Assembly (NCBI RefSeq): GCF_013032455.1 | Contig: NZ_WQCF01000012.1 | Coordinates: 1-64,000, forward strand | Origin: Ruegeria atlantica | GTDB lineage: Bacteria > Pseudomonadota > Alphaproteobacteria > Rhodobacterales > Rhodobacteraceae | DNA: 64,000 nt | Reading direction: 5' to 3' | In this document: piece after piece, positions 53,559 to 63,317 of the stretch | How the letters are laid out: each line of letters opens with the position of its first letter | Numbering within the stretch: position 1 is the stretch's first letter | Program-made: the position numbers and the translations under genes | The notes under the pieces: model-generated | What the model saw: only the letters and a program-made list of their open reading frames with translations | What the model was told of the DNA's origin: nothing | The model's database searches: none

Positions 53559-53577
53559 TGGTCAAATCATATGACCA
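53559..53577. promoter_or_regulatory. FadR-like dyad in the aminotransferase promoter
   Basis: TGGTCA-N7-TGACCA, a 19-base dyad starting 17 bases upstream of the FadR-type ATG, resembles the TGGT-ACCA type of PdhR/FadR operators. Confidence 0.55.
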
Positions 53578-53582
53578 CGGTT

Positions 53583-53658
53583 TTCTTGAGGGTTCAAGAA
53601 CGCGCATCCCTAGTTTTTTGTTACACTAGGTCAGAACTATTGACATTGTTGAGTCAAT
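53583..53658. promoter_or_regulatory. Two further dyads in the same divergent promoter
   Basis: TTCTTGA-GGGT-TCAAGAA (53583-53600) and ATTGAC-N8-GTCAAT (53639-53658) lie between the regulator and the aminotransferase. Three inverted repeats in 100 bases suggest more than one regulatory protein site or alternative FadR binding sites. Confidence 0.4.
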
Positions 53659-53693
53659 GCCTAGGCTGCCCAACGTGAATGCGGAGGAAGCCT

Positions 53694-54893
53694 ATGTTGA
53701 CCAAAGATTTGTTTGCAACGCGAATGTCGCGGATGAAGGCGTCTGAGATACGCGAATTGCTCAAGCTGCTGGACCAACCTGGCATCATTTCCTTTGCAGG
53801 CGGCATTCCTGACCCAGCGCTGTTCCCGGCGGAAGCTTTTGCTGATGCCTTTCAGAACGCGTTGGGGACTGAGAAACAAGCGCAGGCGTTGCAATACTCG
53901 GTTAGCGAGGGGTACGCTCCGTTGCGCGAATGGTTGGCCGATCACATGCGTCAGATCGGGATTGAATGCGGGTTGGACAACATCCTGATCACTTCGGGAT
54001 CGCAACAAGCACTGGATTATCTCGGTAAGCTATACCTCTCTCCGGGTGACACGGCGCTGGTGGGGTGGCCCACTTATCTGGGTGCGCTGGCGGCGTTCAA
54101 CGCCTATGAGCCGCGTTTTGACAAGCTCAGCATCAATGGCAATCGCGGAGCGGCTGAATACGCCGCGGCAGCAGGCGAAAGCTTGGTGAAATTCGCTTAT
54201 CTTTCGCCCGACTTTGCCAATCCAACTGGCGAGACCGTGGACCTTCGCGGTCGGGAAGCGTTGTTGGATTTGGCCGAGGACCTGAACTGCGCTGTGATCG
54301 AAGACGGTGCCTATCAGGCCCTCCGCTATGAAGGAGAGCCCATCCCCCCGGTTCTGGCGCTGGAACTTGCGCGTAAGGGCTCGATTGAGGACTGTCGGAC
54401 AATCTATTGCGGCAGTTTCTCGAAAACCCTGTCTCCGGGTTTGCGGGTGGGTTGGGTTGTGGCTGCCAAACAGGTGATTTCGCAACTTGTGCTGATGAAA
54501 CAGGCAGCCGATTTGCATTCTGCAACGATTAATCAGATGGCTATCAATGACGTCGCGCGGGCCTGTTTCGATACGCATATCCCCATGCTGCGGCGTGTTT
54601 ACGGAGCGCGCCGTGACGCAATGCTGGATGCGCTGGTTGAACATATGCCGAAAGGTGTGGAATGGACCAAACCCGAGGGCGGCATGTTTGTCTGGGTAAC
54701 CTTGCCCAAAGGCATGGTCGGGGCTGATCTGTTGGCTCGGGCGCTTGAAACGGTGAAAGTGGCCTTTGTGCCGGGGCAGGCATTTTTTCCGGACGGGTCA
54801 GGGGCCAACACGATCCGCCTGAGTTTTTCAAATTCCGACGAAGCGACGATCCGAGAGGGTGTCCGCCGGTTGGGAGAGGTCCTGCGCGCCTGA
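53694..54893 (+). CDS. PLP-dependent aminotransferase (2-aminoadipate/MocR-like class I)
   Basis: A 399-residue fold-type I aminotransferase of the 2-aminoadipate/valine-pyruvate group. PLP-Lys is in CGSFSKTLSPGLRVGW; SPDFANPTGETVDLRGR is the substrate-binding region. GGAGGA before the ATG at 53694 sets the start. Divergent from a FadR-type regulator. Transaminates amino acids such as 2-aminoadipate or branched chains; substrate not fixed. Confidence 0.85.
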   Translation: MLTKDLFATRMSRMKASEIRELLKLLDQPGIISFAGGIPDPALFPAEAFADAFQNALGTEKQAQALQYSVSEGYAPLREWLADHMRQIGIECGLDNILITSGSQQALDYLGKLYLSPGDTALVGWPTYLGALAAFNAYEPRFDKLSINGNRGAAEYAAAAGESLVKFAYLSPDFANPTGETVDLRGREALLDLAEDLNCAVIEDGAYQALRYEGEPIPPVLALELARKGSIEDCRTIYCGSFSKTLSPGLRVGWVVAAKQVISQLVLMKQAADLHSATINQMAINDVARACFDTHIPMLRRVYGARRDAMLDALVEHMPKGVEWTKPEGGMFVWVTLPKGMVGADLLARALETVKVAFVPGQAFFPDGSGANTIRLSFSNSDEATIREGVRRLGEVLRA

Positions 54894-54938
54894 GTGCCGG
54901 CAAGATTTTGTTAACCTTGTGGCGGCAAAACTGGCCGT

Positions 54939-55349
54939 ATGATCCGGTATCTGCCCCTCATGCTGGTGCTGGCCGCCTGTTCGGCCGGCACGCCTTATTT
55001 TCGCGATATACCCGCAACCCGAGTGGCGGTGAATGGCAGCATTTTTGATGTGCGCATACGCGGAGATATCGCCGAGGCCGTTCGGGTTAATACACAATAC
55101 GCACCGCGTCTGGGGCCGATCCGGGACTGGGCCGGGTTGGCGATGGCGCAGGTCGCAGGTTGCCCAGTTTTGGACGTGCTGGGCGATGCGGCGGTGACGG
55201 TTGGCGTGCTGGGCTGCGATCGCGAAGCAGGAGAGCGTTTGTTGCTGACTTCTATCTCGACCCCGAACTATGAATGTGTGGATTACGGGGTCTACGAAGA
55301 TGTTGGTAATGGCTACGGATATCAGGTGTTCGAGTGTACGCCTTACTGA
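54939..55349 (+). CDS. Small lipoprotein of unknown function
   Basis: A 136-residue lipoprotein (lipobox LAAC, Cys14) with a beta-rich body and three further Cys. No recognised domain. It is preceded by a weak ribosome site and stands just before smc; no signal of shared transcription. Confidence 0.65.
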   Translation: MIRYLPLMLVLAACSAGTPYFRDIPATRVAVNGSIFDVRIRGDIAEAVRVNTQYAPRLGPIRDWAGLAMAQVAGCPVLDVLGDAAVTVGVLGCDREAGERLLLTSISTPNYECVDYGVYEDVGNGYGYQVFECTPY

Positions 55350-55489
55350 AATACGCGCTTTCCTGCGCATTTCGGCAAGATATTGTGGATAAGTCGGGTT
55401 GATATCCCATATCCTGCGCAACCTCGTTGACTCATGCCCAATCCGTTGCGCAGACTTCAAAGACGTAGGAATCATGGGACCCGCCGCCT

Positions 55490-58400
55490 TTGCGCTTTAG
55501 CAAACTCAAACTCACCGGCTTCAAAAGCTTTGTTGATCCGACCGATTTGATTATCGCGGATGGCTTGACTGGCGTGGTGGGGCCAAATGGTTGCGGCAAG
55601 TCCAACCTACTCGAGGCCTTGCGCTGGGTGATGGGGGAAAACCGCCCTAAATCCATGCGAGGCGGCGCGATGGAAGACGTGATCTTCGCCGGTGCGGCCA
55701 CACGTCCAGCCCGCAACTTTGCCGAAGTTGTCCTGACCATGGACAATTCGGAACGGTTGGCCCCTTCGGGGTTTAATGACAATGATCAATTGGAGATCGT
55801 CCGCCGCATCACCCGCGATGTTGGCAGCGCCTATAAGACCAATGGTAAAGATGTCCGCGCGCGCGATGTGCAGATGCTATTTGCCGACGCTTCGACGGGT
55901 GCGCATTCGCCTGCGCTGGTGGGACAAAACCGGATCGCCGAGCTTATTAACGCCAAACCCCGCGCGCGCCGCCGGATCTTGGAAGAGGCTGCCGGAATCT
56001 CGGGCCTCTATCAACGTCGGCACGAGGCCGAGTTGAAACTGAAAGGCACCGAGACGAACCTGACCCGTGTCGATGACGTGTTGGAACAGTTGGGTGCGCA
56101 GTTGGCGCAACTCGCGCGTCAGGCACGTCAGGCAGCGCGCTATCGCGAGATTGGCGAACAGCTGAGGCAGGCCGAAGGGATGTTGCTATATCGTCGCTGG
56201 AAAGAGGCTGACATGGCCCGCCAGCAGGCGGAAGAGAAGCTGCGCGAACGGATCACCGAAGCCTCCCGTGCCGAGGCCGAAGCTCGCGCGGCTGCCGCAA
56301 AACGCGCCGAGATTGAAGAGACGCTGCCGCCGTTGCGCGAAGAAGAGGCTATCGCTGCCGCAGTTCTACAACGCCAGCAAGTTCAGCGCGACGCATTGGC
56401 GGATCAAGAAACACGCGCCCGTCAGACCATCGAGACCTTGACCAATCGTATTCAGCAGTTGGGCAATGACATCGAGCGCGAGGCGGGTCTGAACCGCGAT
56501 GCGGGTCAGATGATCGAGCGCCTGGAATGGGAAGCACGTGAACTGGCCAAAGCGGCTGAGGGGCACGACGACAAGGTGGCTGAGGCCGCCGAAATCGCCC
56601 GCGAAGCGGCCTCGGTGCTGCAGGATCGTGAAGATCATCTTTCGCAGGAAACCGAGGATATGGCCCGTCTGGTTGCCCGTCACCAATCGGCGCAGCGACT
56701 GGTCGAGGATAGTCGCAAGACACTGGCCAGGTCAGAAGCGGAAGAGGAAAAAGCACGTGCCGCCGTGGATGATGCCAAAACCGCGCTAACCCGCGCTAGC
56801 GAGGCTTTCGAGGCTGCTCAGGAGGGGGAAGAGGAAGCTCGTGAGGCCGCCGAAGCCGCCGAAGAGGCTCTGGCCGCTGCGGATGAACTGCGCAATGATA
56901 CGCAGGCACGAGAGGCCGAAGCTCGGGCGCAGCGATCCGAAGCTGAAGGTGAGCTGGGTGCAATTCGTGCTGAAACCTCTGCACTGGCCAAGTTGGTCGA
57001 ACGCGATACCGCCGAGGGCGGTCAGGTGCTCGATTTGCTGCGTGTCGCGCCGGGGTATGAAAAAGCATTGGGTGCAGCACTGGCTGATGACCTTCGCGCG
57101 CCGCTGGTCGAAGGGGACGGTCCTTCGGGGTGGGTGCAGGTAACAGCCTATGAGTCGGACCAGCCTATGCCGGATGGTGTTGAGCCATTGGCGTTGCACG
57201 TATCAGGCCCGGATCGCCTGAGCCGTCGGATCGCGCAGATCGGTCTGGTCGACGCAGATCAGGGCGCGCGGTTGCAGGCGTCGCTGAAACCCGGACAACG
57301 GTTGGTGTCTCGATCTGGTGATCTGTGGCGCTGGGACGGATTCCGCGCCTGGGCCGAAGATGCGCCAAGTGCCGCGGCCCTGAGGCTGGAGCAACTCAAC
57401 AAGCTTGAGGCGCTGAAACAGGAGCTTGCCCGGGCTGAGGCGCAGGCCGATGGTGCACGCGCCGCGCATGAGGCGCTGTCGCAGCAACTGGCCGATGTGA
57501 CTGACGCTGATCGCCGCGCGCGTGAAGCGCGCCGCGCCGCTGACCAACGCATGGCCGAAACCGCACGGCAGCTTAGCCGGGCCGAGGCTGATCGCAATCT
57601 GGCGCAGGGCAAGCTGGAAACCCTGGCTCTTGCAGTGGACCGTCACAAAGAGGATGCCATGTCCGCCCGTGCACAACTGCGCGAGGCCGAGGGTGGGCTG
57701 GCTGGTCTGGGCGACCTCGATAATGCCCGCGCGCAGGTTGAGGACATCAAGCAGACGGTCGAGGCCGCGCGGATCACCATGCTGACGCACCGCTCGACCC
57801 ATGATGAGTTGCGGCGTGAGGGCGAGGCTCGGACGCGTCGCTCGCAAGAGGTGACAAAAGACCTGAGTGGTTGGCGGCACCGTCTGGACAGCGCAGAAAA
57901 GCGGATATCTGAACTGGCTGAGCGCAAGGAAAGCTCGGAAGAAGAATTGGCCGAAGCCATGGCGGCGCCGGGTGAAATTGCCGAGGCGCGTGAAGAGCTG
58001 AATGAACTGATCGACGCCGCCGAAGCCCGCCGCGCTGAGGCGGCCGACAAGTTGGCCGAGGCGGAAACGCAGCAGCGCGAAGTGGTGATGGCCGAGCGGG
58101 ACGCGGAACGCCTGGCCTCGGAAGCACGCGAAAGCCGGGCTGCGGCCGAGGCCCGCTGTGATGCGGCGAAGGAAAGCGTGACTGCAGCGTCTGAACGCAT
58201 TGCCGAAGATCAGCAGCTGACCCCGAACCAATTGCTGAACCAACTGGATGTGAACCCTGATCAAATGCCGGCAGCGGATGCTTTGGAAGCCGAAGTGAAC
58301 CGCCATAAGCGTCAGCGCGATGCGATGGGGGCGGTGAACCTGCGCGCCGAAGAAGATGCAAAAGAGGTTCAGGAAGAGTTCGATACACTCAACGGTGAAA

Positions 58401-58945
58401 AGGCAGATCTGGAGGAGGCGATCAAGGCTCTGCGCAGCGGAATAGCCAGCCTCAACCGCGAAGGGCGCGAGCGGCTGCTAACCGCTTTCGAACAGGTGAA
58501 CTCGAACTTTGCCATGCTATTCAAGCATTTGTTCGGCGGCGGTGAGGCCAATCTGGTGATGGTCGAAAGCGATGATCCGTTGGATGCCGGGCTTGAGATC
58601 ATGTGCCAGCCGCCGGGAAAGAAGCTCTCGACCCTCAGCCTGTTGTCGGGGGGGGAGCAGACCCTTACCGCAACTGCACTGATCTTTGGCGTCTTCCTCG
58701 CCAACCCGGCCCCGATCTGTGTTCTGGACGAAGTCGACGCGCCTTTGGACGACGCCAATGTTACTCGGTTCTGCGATCTGCTGGACGAGATGTGCCGCCA
58801 GACCGACACACGGTTCCTCATCATCACCCACCACGCGGTGACGATGGCGCGGATGGATCGTCTGTTTGGCGTAACCATGCAGGAACAGGGTGTCAGTCAG
58901 TTGGTCTCGGTCGATCTGAAGAAGGCGGAGCAGATGGTAGCCTGA
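55490..58945 (+). CDS. smc: Chromosome segregation protein SMC
   Basis: An SMC ATPase, 1151 residues, that forms condensin with ScpA/ScpB to compact and separate chromosomes. The N-terminal head has Walker A GPNGCGKSN, then two long coiled coils around a hinge at about residues 500-640 (RVAPGYEKALGAALADDLRAPLV region), and the C-terminal head has LSGGEQTLTATALIFGVFLANPAPICVLDEVDAPLDDANV (signature and Walker B). The best start is TTG with a weak site; the sequence MRFSKLKLTGFKSFVD is the family N-terminus. Confidence 0.95.
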   Translation: MRFSKLKLTGFKSFVDPTDLIIADGLTGVVGPNGCGKSNLLEALRWVMGENRPKSMRGGAMEDVIFAGAATRPARNFAEVVLTMDNSERLAPSGFNDNDQLEIVRRITRDVGSAYKTNGKDVRARDVQMLFADASTGAHSPALVGQNRIAELINAKPRARRRILEEAAGISGLYQRRHEAELKLKGTETNLTRVDDVLEQLGAQLAQLARQARQAARYREIGEQLRQAEGMLLYRRWKEADMARQQAEEKLRERITEASRAEAEARAAAAKRAEIEETLPPLREEEAIAAAVLQRQQVQRDALADQETRARQTIETLTNRIQQLGNDIEREAGLNRDAGQMIERLEWEARELAKAAEGHDDKVAEAAEIAREAASVLQDREDHLSQETEDMARLVARHQSAQRLVEDSRKTLARSEAEEEKARAAVDDAKTALTRASEAFEAAQEGEEEAREAAEAAEEALAAADELRNDTQAREAEARAQRSEAEGELGAIRAETSALAKLVERDTAEGGQVLDLLRVAPGYEKALGAALADDLRAPLVEGDGPSGWVQVTAYESDQPMPDGVEPLALHVSGPDRLSRRIAQIGLVDADQGARLQASLKPGQRLVSRSGDLWRWDGFRAWAEDAPSAAALRLEQLNKLEALKQELARAEAQADGARAAHEALSQQLADVTDADRRAREARRAADQRMAETARQLSRAEADRNLAQGKLETLALAVDRHKEDAMSARAQLREAEGGLAGLGDLDNARAQVEDIKQTVEAARITMLTHRSTHDELRREGEARTRRSQEVTKDLSGWRHRLDSAEKRISELAERKESSEEELAEAMAAPGEIAEAREELNELIDAAEARRAEAADKLAEAETQQREVVMAERDAERLASEARESRAAAEARCDAAKESVTAASERIAEDQQLTPNQLLNQLDVNPDQMPAADALEAEVNRHKRQRDAMGAVNLRAEEDAKEVQEEFDTLNGEKADLEEAIKALRSGIASLNREGRERLLTAFEQVNSNFAMLFKHLFGGGEANLVMVESDDPLDAGLEIMCQPPGKKLSTLSLLSGGEQTLTATALIFGVFLANPAPICVLDEVDAPLDDANVTRFCDLLDEMCRQTDTRFLIITHHAVTMARMDRLFGVTMQEQGVSQLVSVDLKKAEQMVA

Positions 58946-58999
58946 TCCCTCACCGCAACGTTATAAGCCATTTGCAGTGCAACCGTCTAAGGTGGCCGC

Positions 59000-59350
59000 A
59001 TGAGCCGAATTTTAATCCTTGGGGTGTTGGCCGCAAGCCCGGTTTGGGCCGCTGAATGGCGCATGAAACCCGGCGATGTACCGCTGACACCCGCAGAATT
59101 GGACGCGTTGGCTGGTCGCACGCTGACGTTTTACGATGATGGCCAGTCCAAATATTCGGCAGGCGGCGCCTATTCTTATACCTATGCTAGCGGGGAATCT
59201 GCGTTTGGCACTTATTCGATAGCCGAGGATGGCAGCGTTTGCATCCAATATCGCAACGGTTTTAGTCGCTGCGATCTGTATGTGCATAGCGGTGAGCGGT
59301 TGATCCTGATTGATCAAAAGGGCGACCGTTATCCGGTGCGCCCCGAGTGA
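59000..59350 (+). CDS. Small exported protein of unknown function
   Basis: A 116-residue protein with a signal peptide (ILILGVLAASPVWA) followed by a beta-strand-rich mature part (GRTLTFYDDGQSKYSAGGAYSYTYASGE). No family recognised; it follows smc with a 54-base gap and precedes the thioesterase. Confidence 0.6.
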   Translation: MSRILILGVLAASPVWAAEWRMKPGDVPLTPAELDALAGRTLTFYDDGQSKYSAGGAYSYTYASGESAFGTYSIAEDGSVCIQYRNGFSRCDLYVHSGERLILIDQKGDRYPVRPE

Positions 59351-59496
59351 AAATTCAAACACCTGATCTGGTTTCGCACCGAAAGACCGTGTCTGACGCA
59401 GACCAGCTTTGTATTTCAGATAATTGTCCAAGAAACTAAGGTCGGGAAAGCCCGACACGCTATGCCAGTTATACAAGCCACCAAAGGAGCAACCAA

Positions 59497-59934
59497 GTGT
59501 CCGACGAAACCGAAAAATACCTGGCCCTTGGAAAGCAGCGCGGGTCACACGGACGCCAGCAAGATGAGGGCGTTCTGGTGATCCGCACTGTAGCAATGCC
59601 TGCGGACACAAACCCCTCGGGCGATATTTTCGGAGGGTGGCTAATGTCCCAGATGGACCTTGCAGCGGGGAACATGGCCGGCCGGGTCTCGCAAGGGCGC
59701 GGGGCTACGGTTTCGGTAGAAGCGATGCAGTTCCTGCGCCCGGTCAAGGTAGGGGACGAAGTGACCCTGTATGCCACCCTGCGCAAGGTGGGGCGCACGT
59801 CGATGCGCATTCACGTGGATGCCTGGGCGCGTGCCCGATTTTCCGAGAAAGGTCATAAGGTTACGGATGCGGATTTCGTGTTCGTCGCGCTGGATGACGA
59901 AGGCGCGCCTCGGCCTGTTTTTGAAGACACCTGA
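59497..59934 (+). CDS. Acyl-CoA thioesterase (YciA type)
   Basis: A 145-residue hot-dog-fold thioesterase. PADTNPSGDIFGGWLMSQMDLAAG gives the YciA active-site region, and SVEAMQFLRPVKVGDEVTLYA the second. It hydrolyses short- to long-chain acyl-CoA. GTG start with AAAGGAG upstream. Standalone. Confidence 0.9.
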   Translation: MSDETEKYLALGKQRGSHGRQQDEGVLVIRTVAMPADTNPSGDIFGGWLMSQMDLAAGNMAGRVSQGRGATVSVEAMQFLRPVKVGDEVTLYATLRKVGRTSMRIHVDAWARARFSEKGHKVTDADFVFVALDDEGAPRPVFEDT

Positions 59935-59979
59935 AAAGTTGGCTTGCATTCGCTAAGCAGTGTGGAGGCCACAGCTTTC

Positions 59980-60024
59980 CAAAAATGAAAATCGCCGCTG
60001 CGACTTGTTTGTGCGCAGCGGCGA
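59980..60024 (-). terminator. Terminator after the VWA/TadG gene
   Basis: A perfect 11-bp stem, TCGCCGCTGCG/CGCAGCGGCGA (59992-60024), with an 11-base loop, then a T-rich run (TTTTCATTTTTGG) on the minus strand, 77 bases past the stop. Confidence 0.85.
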
Positions 60025-60100
60025 AGGACTGATCAAGATTGTTGTACTTGGGGACGCTATCCAGTCAGACCGGACCGAGCAGCCACGTCACCCAGCTGGA

Positions 60101-61870
60101 TTATTGGATCAGCCTCAGGTTCTGGATCGCACCCGCGATCGATACGAAAGTTTCGACCACTTCTTCACCGGTTGTTTCGTAATAGTGCGATTCGGACGAG
60201 GCACAGGCTCTGAGCTCTGTCGCGGCTGCACTCGAGGCTTCGAGCGAGACGGCAAAGATCGTAACACCCTTGGCCTTTGCCATGGCACATTGCTCAAGGA
60301 ACAATTGAAGGTTGGTCGTGTGCGATGACGTAATTGTGGCGTCGCTGTCAGGGCGGATCACAAGCTCGGTGGTCCCGTTATCCGCGTCCATTTCATCGGT
60401 TGGACGAACCTGCGGGCTGGTCGCTCCGTCGGTCATGATGACAATGTATTTCGCGACGTCCTCTGCGTCCCAATCCAACGGACGGTCTGCAAATTCAGCC
60501 GGGATTTCCCCTGCATCGCTGAGATGCTCAAAGGCGTCTCGTGAGGATGGGTCCAGCAGGGCCAGCGCATATTTCAGGCTGTAGTTGGTGCCAGTTCCAT
60601 CGAACAACCGCAGGTCGTCGATGAATGCGTGCAGAGCGGCTTCGTCGTTCTGAGCGTATTGGATGCTCATTTCATCATCGGGGCACCACCCCCAGTTCTG
60701 GGTCGTTGCATCATACTCCCAGTTCACGAAATAGGGCACTTGGTCGATCGACCCGGACGGCAGATTGGAGTTCAAGAAGTCCGCATAGGTCATTTCCAAG
60801 CACGATGAGGTGTTGTTGGGGATAGTATCTACGTAGGTCTCAAAATCGGCGTATTCGATTGTGATGTCCGTATTGTTGAACTTCGTTGATCCAACAATGT
60901 GATCCCCGGCTATGCTGAAGAACTCAGTCTGCTGTTTGCCGCCCTTGATCGAGGCCCCAACCAGCACGGCATCATCAGGTACAGCCAATGAATGATCGAT
61001 GATATAGTCTCTGACATAGTGATAGTAGGTATCTACGTCGTCTTTTTCGAAAACATCAGTCGTGTTGTCCGGAAAGTTGTCGACTTTGACGGAAAAGTCG
61101 ACTTCATTATCGCCATCTGTATCAAACCAGAAGACAACGTTGGAAATGTCCTGTTCCCACTTGGGGAAGTAGTTGTCGTCCGTGGTTGTACCAAAACGTA
61201 CACCACCCAGATATGTAAACATCGTGGCGCCGGGATTGGTTTGGCCCGCAAACGGGATCGTGTTGATCGAGGTTTGGCACACGGTTTTTTCACCGGTGTC
61301 GGGATCAGTATTCCGCTCAAGGGTTTTCGTGACGAATGCCTTGGCTGCGCTCTGCATCAGAGCAAGGCGGTCGTTTTCCCCCATGCTCCCTGAGATATCC
61401 AAGGCCATGGAAATCTCGGTGCAAGGCGCCGCTTCGTGGGCGGCTGCAAACACACCGATTGGAATGGTGTCGATACCACTCAATCTCATGAAGTTGGTAT
61501 CAAAATCCATGTCTAGGCCCGCGCTAACCGTCCGGTCCAGATAGGCGTCGTCGACTACGACATTGTCATCGTATCCAGAAAGACCTTGGGTGGCCAAATA
61601 TGCGCTCACCACCTCTTTGGGTGGCAATTCTTGTTCAAGGTCGGCAGCGGCCAATACGGCGTTGTCGAGGGTCCATTGCAGCTTTGCCCGGTCGCGCTCG
61701 TAGTTCATCATGTCGACGCCAATGCCGGTCATGGCCAGAATGACCACAAAGCCAAGCAGAACAAAGATTGTAAAAGATCCGTCTTCCTCGGCCGCAAAAA
61801 GCTTGGCCTTATTCAAGCTTTTGTAATTGCGTGCAGAGTTCGAAACCTTCGGTGGCAGCAGGTTGCTCAT
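60101..61870 (-). CDS. TadG-like pilus/adhesion protein with a VWA domain
   Basis: A 589-residue protein. The N-terminus has the TadE/TadG-type cytosolic basic stretch and membrane helix (GSFTIFVLLGFVVILAMTGIGVDM), then a large extracytoplasmic domain with the VWA metal-site ALDISGSMGENDR and its later DxxT-type (MTDGATSPQ) segment. Such proteins join Flp/Tad pili or act as surface adhesins. No other tad genes are nearby. Start ATG 61870; the longer frame upstream lacks a site. Function beyond envelope location is not defined. Confidence 0.82.
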   Translation of the reverse strand: MSNLLPPKVSNSARNYKSLNKAKLFAAEEDGSFTIFVLLGFVVILAMTGIGVDMMNYERDRAKLQWTLDNAVLAAADLEQELPPKEVVSAYLATQGLSGYDDNVVVDDAYLDRTVSAGLDMDFDTNFMRLSGIDTIPIGVFAAAHEAAPCTEISMALDISGSMGENDRLALMQSAAKAFVTKTLERNTDPDTGEKTVCQTSINTIPFAGQTNPGATMFTYLGGVRFGTTTDDNYFPKWEQDISNVVFWFDTDGDNEVDFSVKVDNFPDNTTDVFEKDDVDTYYHYVRDYIIDHSLAVPDDAVLVGASIKGGKQQTEFFSIAGDHIVGSTKFNNTDITIEYADFETYVDTIPNNTSSCLEMTYADFLNSNLPSGSIDQVPYFVNWEYDATTQNWGWCPDDEMSIQYAQNDEAALHAFIDDLRLFDGTGTNYSLKYALALLDPSSRDAFEHLSDAGEIPAEFADRPLDWDAEDVAKYIVIMTDGATSPQVRPTDEMDADNGTTELVIRPDSDATITSSHTTNLQLFLEQCAMAKAKGVTIFAVSLEASSAAATELRACASSESHYYETTGEEVVETFVSIAGAIQNLRLIQ

Positions 61871-62142
61871 GGTAGTCTCCGCGATATGCATAAATCGGAT
61901 TAACCATGGCGTAGGATGTTGGCGTATTTAGGCCCCAAATTTGCTGTTTAAATTACTCAAAATGAATATAATGTTAACGTAATATGAACGAGAGGCTTCC
62001 CAATTTGGATGCCGTTCTGGGCTAAATGCTCTGGAAAAGTCATAAAGCATAGATGTTTCAGGTATTTATATCTTTCCTGTGCGCTGGCCAGACATCAAGG
62101 CAGCCGAGTTCTTCTGTAAATAAAATGTGGCGAAGGATGGAC

Positions 62143-63306
62143 TCACAGCCTGTTCAGCAGCTCGGCCGTCGGCCAAGCGTCTGCAGGTAAACCAAGACGG
62201 ATTTGCTCGGCTTGAACGGCGGCTCGTGTCCCCGCCCCCAAAATGCCATCAATTTTACCGACGTCGTGGCCACGTGCCTGAAGTTTGCTTTGCAGTTGTT
62301 TCATCTGCGCGCCTGGCAGCCCAGGCTCTGGTTTGCCCGCATTGTAAATCGGGGCGCCCTCCAGTCTGGTTCCGAAATAAGCAGCGGTCAGGACGTAAAC
62401 AAAGCTCTGGTTCCATTCGAAATAAACATCGAAATTCGGATAGGCCAAAAAGGCCGGCCCCTTGTGCCCCTGTGGTAGGATCAGAGAAGCGGGCAGGTCT
62501 GACAAAGTACCGTTGCGCGCCTGCACGCCCATCGCTTGCCAGTCGGCCACCGAGCGTGGTTTGCCGGGGCCGGACAGTGACCAGTCCATCTGCGCGGGCA
62601 CCGTTACCTCTTGCAACCAAGGCTGGCCCGGCTGCCAACCCAGATGCGACAGCATCTTTGCACCTGACATTAACGCATCAGGGGCAGAGGTTTTTAACGA
62701 AACTTGACCATCGCCATCGCCGTCGACCCCGTTTTCCAGAATGTCGCGGGGCAGCATCTGAACCATTCCGATCTCTCCGGCCCAAGCACCGGTTGTTCGG
62801 GCGGGATCGAAATTCCCTTGACTATAAAGTTCGATAGCCGCGAAAATTTGCGGTCTGAACAGCTCAGGTCGGCGGCAGTCATGGGCCAGCGTCACCAGCG
62901 CGTTGCGGGTGTTGAAGTCTCCTTGAAAGGCGCCGTAATCTGTTTCGAATGCCCAGAAAGCCAGCAGAACCCCGCGTGAAACGCCGTATTCTGCCTCGGC
63001 CCGATCAAACACGGCGTCGTATTTGCGCGACATCGCCTGACCACGCTCGATCCGGTTCTGTGAGATCAGATGTCGGGAAAAGTCGATGAAGGGTTTCTGG
63101 AACACGCCTTGCGCGCGGTCGGCCCTGAGCACTGCACCATCTTTTTGCACGCCTTTGAAGAAAGCGTTGACAGGGTCCTTGTCGAACCCTTGTTGCACAG
63201 CCTCTGTTTTCAATCCTTTGACAAAGGAATTGAACCCACCGCCACATTGGGCCAGAGCGGGTGAGGCGAACAGGGTGGCGGCGACTAGGCCAAAAAGAAA
63301 GCGCAT
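62143..63306 (-). CDS. Lytic murein transglycosylase, MltB family (second)
   Basis: A 387-residue MltB-type lytic transglycosylase. Sec signal peptide (FLFGLVAATLFASPALAQ), catalytic Glu in WAFETDYGAFQGD, and the C-terminal PG-binding segment (MKQLQSKLQARGHDVGKIDGILG). It lacks the lipobox of the copy at 4128, so it is probably periplasmic soluble. It starts 11 bases after the cobD gene and may share a transcript. Confidence 0.9.
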   Translation of the reverse strand: MRFLFGLVAATLFASPALAQCGGGFNSFVKGLKTEAVQQGFDKDPVNAFFKGVQKDGAVLRADRAQGVFQKPFIDFSRHLISQNRIERGQAMSRKYDAVFDRAEAEYGVSRGVLLAFWAFETDYGAFQGDFNTRNALVTLAHDCRRPELFRPQIFAAIELYSQGNFDPARTTGAWAGEIGMVQMLPRDILENGVDGDGDGQVSLKTSAPDALMSGAKMLSHLGWQPGQPWLQEVTVPAQMDWSLSGPGKPRSVADWQAMGVQARNGTLSDLPASLILPQGHKGPAFLAYPNFDVYFEWNQSFVYVLTAAYFGTRLEGAPIYNAGKPEPGLPGAQMKQLQSKLQARGHDVGKIDGILGAGTRAAVQAEQIRLGLPADAWPTAELLNRL

Positions 63307-63317
63307 GAGACGGTCCG

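Noticed and set aside
57203-58306. A 367-codon minus-strand frame
   Set aside because: It is antisense to the SMC coiled coil.
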